From: Labilithrix sp.
GTDB lineage: Bacteria; Myxococcota_A; Polyangia; Polyangiales; Polyangiaceae
DNA: 64,000 bases
Direction: 5' to 3'
Assembly (NCBI GenBank): GCA_019637225.1
Contig: JAHBWC010000038.1
Location: 1 to 64,000 of the forward strand
Shown here: positions 57,813 to 64,000 of the stretch, piece after piece
Numbering within the stretch: position 1 is the stretch's first letter
Layout of the letters: each line of letters begins with the position of its first letter
The notes under the pieces: model-generated
What the model was told of the DNA's origin: nothing
What the model saw: only the letters and a program-made list of their open reading frames with translations
Database searches by the model: none
Position numbers and translations under genes: made by a program

Positions 57813-58370
57813 ATGGACCGACTCGATCCGAGCACCACCCTGATCCTCGTCGTCGACGTGCAGGAGAAGCTCGCCGCTGCGATGCCCGAGGACGGGCTCG
57901 CGGCGCTCGTGAAGAACACGGGCATCCTGCTCGAGGCCGCGAAGGAGCTCGGGGTCCCCGTGCTCGCGAGCGAGCAGTACCCGAAGGGCCTCGGTCCCAC
58001 GCTGCCGGCGATCGCGGACAAGCTCGCGGCGCTCGGCGTCACGCCGATGCCGAAGATGGCGTTCGACGCGTGCTCGGACCTCGCCATCGCGCGGGCGATC
58101 GCGGACGTCGCGCCGCGCGCCGTCGTCGTCGTCGGGATGGAGTCGCACGTCTGCGTGTTCCAGACCGCGCGGGAGCTCGTGAAGCGCGGCTACGTGACGC
58201 ACGTCGTCGCGGACGCCGTCACCTCGCGCCGGGAGGACAACCGCCGCCTCGGGCTCGCGCTCGCGGAGCGGGCCGGGGCCGTGGTCACCGCCACCGAGAC
58301 CGTGGCGTTCGACCTCCTCGGGCGTGCCGGGACGGACGCGTTCAAGGCGGTCTCGAAGCTCGTCCGCTGA
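57813..58370 (+). CDS. Isochorismatase-like cysteine hydrolase
   Basis: Protein of 185 residues of the cysteine-hydrolase superfamily. Catalytic triad: Asp near ILVVDVQEKL, Lys in MPKMAF, and Cys in GMESHVCVFQTA; the cis-peptide region VVVGMESHV is visible. Likely a nicotinamidase- or isochorismatase-type hydrolase with unknown substrate. The ATG at 57813 follows AAGGAA; it is the third gene of a short plus-strand unit. Confidence 0.88.
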   Translation: MDRLDPSTTLILVVDVQEKLAAAMPEDGLAALVKNTGILLEAAKELGVPVLASEQYPKGLGPTLPAIADKLAALGVTPMPKMAFDACSDLAIARAIADVAPRAVVVVGMESHVCVFQTARELVKRGYVTHVVADAVTSRREDNRRLGLALAERAGAVVTATETVAFDLLGRAGTDAFKAVSKLVR

Positions 58371-58451
58371 GGCAGACAGCGCCAAGTAATTGAAATGGTG
58401 AGCTCTACGGAGCGTCCTTGACGGAAAGTCTGCTTGTGACAAAGTGGACGG

Positions 58452-59894
58452 GTGATTGACGAAACGGCACGGGGCGGGGACAGAGCGTCAGAGGGGGAGC
58501 GTCCGGCGAGCTCGGAGGAGGGGACGACGGTGCTCGTCGTCGACGACGAGCGGTCGAACGTCGAGTCGCTCGAGAAGATCTTCCAGCGCGAGGGCATGCG
58601 CGTGCTCGTGGCCAACGACGCCAAGCACGCCCTCGAGCAGGTGCGCGGCCACCGCGTGCACGTCGTCCTCACGGACCTGATGATGCCGGGCACGACGGGG
58701 CTCGAGCTGCTCCGCGCGATCAAGCAGGTGCAGCCCGAGGTCGAGGTCGTCCTGATGACGGCGTACGGCTCGGTCGAGGTCGCCGTCAGCGCGATGCGCG
58801 AGGGCGCGTACGACTTCGTCGAGAAGCCGCTCAAGCGGATGACGATCGTGAAGAGCGTCCGCAAGGCGGCCGAGCGCGGGCGGCTCCTCGAAGAGAATCG
58901 AACGCTGAAGGACGAGATCAAGATGCTCACCAAGCGTGAGATCATCGGGAGCTCGGTCGCCTGGCGGCGCGTGATCGAGGTCGTCACCCAGGCGGCGCCG
59001 AGCATGGCGACGGTGCTCGTCCTCGGCGAGAGCGGCACGGGCAAGGAGCTCCTCGCGCGCTACATCCACGAGAGGAGCGCGCGCGCGAAGAAGCCGTTCG
59101 TGGCGGTCAACTGCGCCGCGATCCCCGAGACGATCCTCGAGAGCGAGCTCTTCGGCCACGAGCGGGGCGCCTTCACCGGCGCCGTGACGAAGAAGGACGG
59201 CCGCTTCGCCAAGGCGACGGGCGGCACGCTCTTCCTCGACGAGATCGGCGAGCTCTCCCCGCAGGTCCAGGTCAAGCTCCTCCGCGTCTTGCAGGAGGGC
59301 GAGTACGAGCCGCTCGGCGGCAACACCGTGAAGGCGGACGTGCGCATCGTCGCCGCGACCAACCGCGATCTGCTCGCCGAGGTGCAGGCGGGCCGGTTTC
59401 GCGAGGACCTCTACTACCGGCTCAACGTCATCGCCGTCACGGCGCCGCCGCTCCGCGCGCGGCGCGAGGACATCCCGCTCCTCGTCGACCATTTCGTCGG
59501 TCTCTACGCGAAGAAGAACGGCAAGGCGCGCCTCGGCGTCGCGCGGGCCGCGCTCGAGCGGATGATGGACTACTCGTGGCCGGGCAACGTGCGGGAGCTC
59601 GAGAACGTGATCGAGCGCGCGGTCGTGCTCTCGCGCGCCGACACGCTGACGGAGCACGACCTCCCCGAGGCGATCGCGAAGTCGGCGAGCACCGCGCCGC
59701 GCGCGCTCGACTTCCCGGTCGGGACGCCGCTCGCCGAGATCGAGCTCCGCGCGATCAAGGAGACCCTGAAGCACACCAAGGGCGACAAGTCCCTCGCGGC
59801 GCAGCTGCTCGGCATCTCGACGCGCACGATCTACCGGAAGCTCGACGAGGTCGGTCCCGCCGAGAGCGTCCCGCCACCGGCCGAGAGCGCGTAG
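58452..59894 (+). CDS. Sigma-54-dependent response regulator (NtrC family)
   Basis: Protein of 480 residues: receiver domain (TVLVVDDERSNVESL, Asp75 in LTDLMMPG), AAA+ domain with Walker A GESGTGKE (192-199), the sigma-54 contact loop GAFTGA (239-244), Walker B GGTLFLDEIGEL and FREDLYYRLNV, then a Fis-type HTH at the C-terminus (LAAQLLGISTRTIYRKLDEV). Activates sigma-54 promoters after phosphorylation by an unknown kinase; none is adjacent. GTG start at 58452. Confidence 0.94.
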   Translation: MIDETARGGDRASEGERPASSEEGTTVLVVDDERSNVESLEKIFQREGMRVLVANDAKHALEQVRGHRVHVVLTDLMMPGTTGLELLRAIKQVQPEVEVVLMTAYGSVEVAVSAMREGAYDFVEKPLKRMTIVKSVRKAAERGRLLEENRTLKDEIKMLTKREIIGSSVAWRRVIEVVTQAAPSMATVLVLGESGTGKELLARYIHERSARAKKPFVAVNCAAIPETILESELFGHERGAFTGAVTKKDGRFAKATGGTLFLDEIGELSPQVQVKLLRVLQEGEYEPLGGNTVKADVRIVAATNRDLLAEVQAGRFREDLYYRLNVIAVTAPPLRARREDIPLLVDHFVGLYAKKNGKARLGVARAALERMMDYSWPGNVRELENVIERAVVLSRADTLTEHDLPEAIAKSASTAPRALDFPVGTPLAEIELRAIKETLKHTKGDKSLAAQLLGISTRTIYRKLDEVGPAESVPPPAESA

Positions 59895-59961
59895 CGGGCG
59901 CCCGCCGTTTCCGTGCGGTTGACGCCGCGATCGAGGTGTGAGCCTCTGACGACTCGCGCTC

Positions 59962-60162
59962 ATGAAGCTGACCATCAACGGAGTCGCGAAGGACGTCCCC
60001 GACGAGCTCTCGGTTCGCGATCTCGTCGTCCATCTCGGGCTCGGCGACGGTCCCGTGGCCGTCGAGCAGAACCGCGAGATCGTCCCGCGCGCCGAGCACG
60101 CCACCCGCCGCGTCCACGACGGCGACACGATCGAGATCGTACATTTCGTCGGCGGCGGCTGA
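59962..60162 (+). CDS. thiS: Sulfur carrier protein ThiS
   Basis: Beta-grasp protein of 66 residues starting MKLTINGVAKDVPDELSVRD and ending in the essential di-glycine tail (VHFVGGG). It carries the sulfur for thiamine thiazole synthesis after thiocarboxylation. No thiG or thiF is nearby. The extra C-terminal glycine after GG is common. Confidence 0.88.
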   Translation: MKLTINGVAKDVPDELSVRDLVVHLGLGDGPVAVEQNREIVPRAEHATRRVHDGDTIEIVHFVGGG

Positions 60163-60186
60163 GGCGGCGGCCCGGGTTCGGGCGGC

Positions 60187-61365
60187 CTACTTCTTCAGGT
60201 AGTCGTTGCTGACCGGCTTCGCGCTCGGGCGCGCGCCCTTCATCATCGTCTTCGAGCCGAAGCCGTCCGCCGACTCCTTGTACTCGTTGACGTTCGCCGC
60301 GGGCGTATCGCGCTGCTCCTTGATCGCCTGGGCCTCGACGTTCTTCACGAACGTGTCGACCGACGACGCCGGCGGCGCCGGCGCGGTGCTGGGCGGTCGG
60401 CCGGCGGTCTTCGCCTCGGCCCGCGCCGTGATCGCGTCGAGCGCGATGCTCGCGACGACCTTCTTCCGCGCGAGCTCGAAGACCTTGTGGTGCGAGAACC
60501 ATCGCGCGCCGCGCACCTCGCCGTCGATCGCGTAGGCGACCCCGACGAGGTCGGTCTGAGGCGTCACGGTGGCGAGCACGCCGTCGATCTGGGCGACGAG
60601 CGCGCTCCGCTCCTTCACGACGGCGGCGTCGTCGAGGGTCGCCATCAAGGTGTCGGACGACGAGCGCTTCTGGTGCGCGGCGTTGGTCGACGAGACGTTC
60701 GACCAGACCTCGCTCTGGCTCTTTTTGTACTGCCCCGCCGCGCGCACCTTCGACGTCGCGACGACGCCCGACGAGTCGAACTTGCCAGCCGTCACCTGGC
60801 CGTTGCGCTGGCCGTTCCAGCGGCCGTGCTCGACGCAGAAGGCGTCGACCGGGGTGGTCTTCTTGCTCTCGATGATGAAGTCCTGGCCGATCTGGCGGTC
60901 CTGGTTTCCGCCCTTCACGACGGTGCCCGCCAGCACGAAGATCGGGACCGAGCCCTTGTTGTCGATGACGAGCTGGTTGACCGTGCCCCCGCCGTTGTTC
61001 TCGCGGATCTCGGCCTCGCCTTTCGCCAGCGCGTCGTCGAGCGAGACGAGGGGGCCGACGTCGACCTGGGATCGTGAGGTCACGGGGTAGATCGCGAGGT
61101 TGCCGAGCACCGTAGGCGCTCCGAACGTGCGGTCGTCGACGGCGAGCGCCGCGCGCGCCGGACCCCCGGACCCTGCCAGCGGGCTCGCGGTCTTCGAGAC
61201 GTTCGGCGCGTTCGCCTGCGGCGCTACGGGCGAGGTCTCGCCGCCCGCGACGTCCACCGCCGGCGCCCGTTGTTGCGCCGAGTCGGCCTTCTGGGGTTGT
61301 CGCGCGCAGGCGAGAATCGAGAGAGCGAGCGTGGCGACCAACGAGACGCGAGCGACGATACGCAT
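60187..61365 (-). CDS. ARPP-1-type lipoprotein
   Basis: Lipoprotein of 392 residues (SLVATLALSILAC). After an Ala/Pro/Ser-rich linker the domain reads NLAIYPVTS, EAEIRENNGGGTVNQLVIDN, VPIFVLAGTVVKGGNQDRQI and DAFCVEHGRW, which is the pattern of ARPP-1 domains, followed by DGEVRGARWFSHHKVFELAR. The family function is not established. It converges on thiS. Confidence 0.8.
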   Translation of the reverse strand: MRIVARVSLVATLALSILACARQPQKADSAQQRAPAVDVAGGETSPVAPQANAPNVSKTASPLAGSGGPARAALAVDDRTFGAPTVLGNLAIYPVTSRSQVDVGPLVSLDDALAKGEAEIRENNGGGTVNQLVIDNKGSVPIFVLAGTVVKGGNQDRQIGQDFIIESKKTTPVDAFCVEHGRWNGQRNGQVTAGKFDSSGVVATSKVRAAGQYKKSQSEVWSNVSSTNAAHQKRSSSDTLMATLDDAAVVKERSALVAQIDGVLATVTPQTDLVGVAYAIDGEVRGARWFSHHKVFELARKKVVASIALDAITARAEAKTAGRPPSTAPAPPASSVDTFVKNVEAQAIKEQRDTPAANVNEYKESADGFGSKTMMKGARPSAKPVSNDYLKK

Positions 61366-61569
61366 GGGGAGTCCTCCGATCGGTCGAGCGCCGTCCGCCC
61401 ACGCGCGCGTGGGGAGCGGCGCCGCCGTGCCCTCCGGTCCGGCGGTCGGACGCGCGAGGGCGACCCGTCCTTGGGCCGCCGGAGACTTCTTCGTCCGGCG
61501 TCCCGATGCAGCGTCGATCGGCGGCCGCGTTCTGTGACGTGCGGCGTCGTCGTTCCCGCGGCGCGTGCG

Positions 61570-62340
61570 CTAAGGACCGACGAGGGCGCGTGCCTCGAGG
61601 ACGAGGCGGCTGACCTCGGCGTGGGCGCGCTCGGTGAGCTCCGCGGCGCGGACGCCCTTGGCGGGGATGGGCGGCCCGACGGCGATGCCCATCCGGGTCG
61701 CGTCGCTCATGGCCATCCGGCCGAGGTGGGCGAGGAAGGTCTCGTCGACGAAGGCGGCGCCGGAGCTCGCCGGGTAGGCGAGGCCGACCGGAAGGACGTC
61801 GACGCCGGCGCGCGCGGCCGCGATGAACGCGCCGCCGTGGAACGGGCGCACCTCGTCGCCGGCGAACGTCGTCCCTTCCGGGAAGAGCGTGATCGTCTGG
61901 CCGTCCTCGAGATGCTTCTGGATCGCGCGGATGGTCGCGGCGCCGCTCTTGGCGCTCGAGCGATCGACGAACACCGTGCCGACCGACCGGGCGGCGGCTC
62001 CGACCACGGGCCAGGTCGCGAGGTCGGCGCGGCTCACCATGGTGCCGCCGAAGGTCGCCAGGATGACGCCGACGTCGATCGCCGAGCGGTGGTTCGTCAC
62101 GATGAGGCGACCGCGCTCGCCGCGCTTGGTCGGAGGCGGGACCGCGCCGCGGACGACGACGTCGACGGCGAAGAGGTCGAGGAGCCCGCGCGCCCAGCGC
62201 CTCACCCAGAGGTCGCGGACGACGTCCTTGTCGTCGTCGGGGACCCGCCGGTGGTGCGCGAGGTAGAGCGGCAGCATCGCGGCCGTGGCCGCGACGAAGC
62301 CGCCGGCGCGGTAGGCCTGACGCGCGCGCCTCCGGATCAC
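61570..62340 (-). CDS. 1-acyl-sn-glycerol-3-phosphate acyltransferase (PlsC-like)
   Basis: Acyltransferase of 256 residues: N-terminal hydrophobic segment (AYRAGGFVAATAAMLPLYLA), catalytic NHRSAID (the NHx4D box), FPEGTTFAGDEV, and PFHGGAFIAAARAGVDVLPV. Makes phosphatidic acid or remodels related lipids. A GTG start at 62340 overlaps the stop of the upstream cardiolipin synthase gene as GTGA, so the two lipid enzymes are co-translated. Confidence 0.9.
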   Translation of the reverse strand: MIRRRARQAYRAGGFVAATAAMLPLYLAHHRRVPDDDKDVVRDLWVRRWARGLLDLFAVDVVVRGAVPPPTKRGERGRLIVTNHRSAIDVGVILATFGGTMVSRADLATWPVVGAAARSVGTVFVDRSSAKSGAATIRAIQKHLEDGQTITLFPEGTTFAGDEVRPFHGGAFIAAARAGVDVLPVGLAYPASSGAAFVDETFLAHLGRMAMSDATRMGIAVGPPIPAKGVRAAELTERAHAEVSRLVLEARALVGP

Positions 62341-63524
62341 CACAGCTTCCTCAGCGCGTAGGCCATGTACTCGACGCCGCGGCGGGCGAGCGGGCGCGCG
62401 CGCCACTCGTAGAGGTCGAGGTGCGTGGAGCCTTCGACGTCGCGATCGAACCACTGTCGCACGTGGGTGGCGAAGGCGACGTCCTCCACGGCGACGTTCA
62501 CCTCGAGGTTCTTCCTCCGCGAGCGCTCGTCGAGGTTGTAGCTCCCGATCGTCGCGAAGCGATCGTCGATGATCGCCGTCTTCGCGTGCATCATCGGGCC
62601 CGAGTGGCAGTACATCTCGACGCCGTTTCGGAGGAGCGACTCGTAGAGCGCCTCGAGCGCGAACTGGACCACGGCGACGTCGCTCTTCGCCGGAACGAGC
62701 ACGCGCACGCGCACGCCGCGGAGCACGGCGCGGTAGAGCGCGCTCCTCACGTTGCGATCGGGGATGAAGTACGAGTTGGCGATCTCGATCGAGCGCTCGG
62801 CGCGGTTCAGGCGGGAGAGGTACTCGCGCCGCAGGTTGCGCCGGCTGCGGCGGAGGCTCGCGAGGACGTAGACTCGGCCCGACGGCCGCCGGCTCAGAGG
62901 GACGAGGTCCCTCGGGAGCGACAGCGAGCGGAGCGGATCTTGCGGCAGGCGGAGGATGCCCATGCGCCGCCACGTCTTGTAGAAGAGCGTCCGCAGCTCG
63001 GCCGCCGCGTGGCCGACGACCTCGATCATGTCGTCGCGCCACGCCTCACCGCCGTCCTCGAGCGGGAGCCACGGGTGCGCCAGGTTGATCCCGCCGGTGA
63101 AGCCGCGCGCGCCGTCGACCACGAGGATCTTGCGGTGGTTGCGCTCTTCGATGCGGGCGAGCTCGAACGCCGGCCTGAACGGCGAGAGCGGATGGTACTC
63201 GCGGACCTCGCCGCCCGCGCGGACGAGCGCGTCCCAGAAGCTCGGCGTGATGGAGAGGCTGCCGACGGCGTCGTAGATGACGCGGACCGTCACGCCGGCG
63301 CGCGCCTTGTCGGCGAGCGCGTCGCGGAACCGGGTCCCCACGGCGTCGGCCCCCACCCAGTACATCTCGAGGATGATCTCGCGCTCGGCGGAGGCGATCG
63401 CCGCGAGCATCGCGGGCAGCGCCTCGACGCCGTCGCGGAGCAGGCGGACCTCGTCGCTCCCGACCTCGAACCACGGGCCGAGCCCCTCGGTGCGTTCCCA
63501 CCAGGGCGCCGCGGCCGCGATCAT
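62337..63524 (-). CDS. Cardiolipin synthase-like phospholipase D
   Basis: Protein of 395 residues with two HKD motifs: RNHRKILVVDGARGFTGGI and MHAKTAIIDDRFATIGSYN, each with the following Asp and Gly/Ser residues typical of cardiolipin synthases. No long N-terminal membrane region, so it resembles ClsB/C more than ClsA. The ATG overlaps the upstream stop as ATGA. It forms a lipid-synthesis pair with the acyltransferase. Confidence 0.92.
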   Translation of the reverse strand: MIAAAAPWWERTEGLGPWFEVGSDEVRLLRDGVEALPAMLAAIASAEREIILEMYWVGADAVGTRFRDALADKARAGVTVRVIYDAVGSLSITPSFWDALVRAGGEVREYHPLSPFRPAFELARIEERNHRKILVVDGARGFTGGINLAHPWLPLEDGGEAWRDDMIEVVGHAAAELRTLFYKTWRRMGILRLPQDPLRSLSLPRDLVPLSRRPSGRVYVLASLRRSRRNLRREYLSRLNRAERSIEIANSYFIPDRNVRSALYRAVLRGVRVRVLVPAKSDVAVVQFALEALYESLLRNGVEMYCHSGPMMHAKTAIIDDRFATIGSYNLDERSRRKNLEVNVAVEDVAFATHVRQWFDRDVEGSTHLDLYEWRARPLARRGVEYMAYALRKLW

Positions 63525-64000
63525 GGCGTCGCCGGAGGTCGCGGGGGACGGGCCGCGACGACGACCATGCTCTCCTCGACGAGGTGCTTCTGGCCGAAGG
63601 CGCGCACGTCTTCGAGCGTGACGCGGGTCGGGGTGGTCGCGGTGACGGGCTCGCCCCTCCACGTGGCCACGACGCGCGACCGCGGGTCGAGCGCGGTGGC
63701 GAGGGCGGTCTTCGCACGCGCGGCCTTCGCGCGCTCGAAGTCGCTCGCGGGGAGGCCACCCTGGTGGAGGCGATCGATGAGGGCGCGCGCCTGCATCACC
63801 GCGGCGTCGAGCGACGCCTGCGCGGCGACGATGCGGACGACGAGAGCGGGCGCTCGCGGCCATCCGAGGACGCGCGCCGACGCTTCGCGGGCGAGCGGGG
63901 CGGCGCCGCCGAGGGCGGTGTCGAGGAGAGCGTCGTCGCCCTCGGAGAGCGCCGCGGCGACGAGCATCGCGGCGCCGTGGGCGGCCTCGTCGCCGGGCGG
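63521..64000 (-). CDS. C-terminal part of an M16-like peptidase
   Basis: The frame enters from the right edge and ends at 63521, giving about 159 residues of the C-terminal part. ARALIDRLHQGGLPASDFER, AKAARAKTALATALDPRSRV and TLEDVRAFGQKHLVEESMVV match the closing domain of insulinase (M16)-type proteins, the catalytic HxxEH being further upstream outside the window. An internal ATG at 63967 is not the start. Coupled to the cardiolipin synthase by ATGA. Confidence 0.65.
   Translation of the reverse strand, partial: PPGDEAAHGAAMLVAAALSEGDDALLDTALGGAAPLAREASARVLGWPRAPALVVRIVAAQASLDAAVMQARALIDRLHQGGLPASDFERAKAARAKTALATALDPRSRVVATWRGEPVTATTPTRVTLEDVRAFGQKHLVEESMVVVAARPPRPPATP

Overview
This is a chromosomal window from a very GC-rich bacterium, most likely a myxobacterium (Myxococcota, Polyangia-like). 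The pointers are many lipoproteins with alanine-rich leaders, a serine/threonine kinase with a transmembrane tail, a large FG-GAP-type subtilase ending in a MYXO-CTERM-like tail, an NtrC-type regulator, a PrkA kinase, and the very high GC throughout. Genus or species cannot be given from the sequence alone.

Left flank (1-19494): the pyruvate dehydrogenase genes pdhA-pdhB-pdhC (minus strand, pdhC cut by the window edge); a secreted TPR-like protein, a four-haem cytochrome c lipoprotein and a thioredoxin-like lipoprotein; a peptide-ABC-transporter ATPase pair with a downstream Ser/Thr kinase; a DNRLRE-like lipoprotein; a PrkA kinase; a MATE exporter; TatD; a TonB-type protein; and several lineage-specific lipoproteins. 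It ends in an intact tRNA with anticodon CAT.

Integrated island (19474-36763, about 17.3 kb): a 23-bp direct repeat, formed by the 3' end of that tRNA plus two bases, marks both ends. The island carries a tyrosine recombinase that reads into the tRNA, a small serine recombinase, a large P-loop replication-type ATPase with an N-terminal zinc motif, an excisionase-like HTH protein, further small DNA-binding proteins, a 577-residue coiled-coil protein of virion or DNA-transfer type, and a chain of small overlapping genes. Cargo near the right end includes a cytosolic protein followed by a four-helix membrane protein (a candidate defence pair) and cysteine-rich lipoproteins. The attachment core lies inside the integrase gene. 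In the chromosome the integrase ends three residues after the core (453 residues). Joining the two island ends in silico gives an uninterrupted 546-residue frame whose last 96 residues are stranded at the right end, where they sit directly upstream of three overlapping genes. Copies of an 11-bp sequence, TTGGCCAAACG, lie on both sides of the core and look like integrase arm sites.

Right flank (36764-64000): a decayed second integrase, a toxin-antitoxin pair whose BrnT-like toxin is frameshifted, a trypsin-like lipoprotein, and a peroxide-stress cluster (oxyR diverging from a pyridine nucleotide-disulfide oxidoreductase and a peroxiredoxin-glutaredoxin fusion). Then come a giant subtilase, a receiver-XRE regulator, tRNA-Pro, a cyclophilin lipoprotein, a beta-CASP nuclease, an SPFH protein, GpsA, BioA, a sigma-54 activator, ThiS, an ARPP-1-type lipoprotein, and a lipid gene set (acyltransferase plus cardiolipin synthase) next to a partial M16-like peptidase at the right edge.
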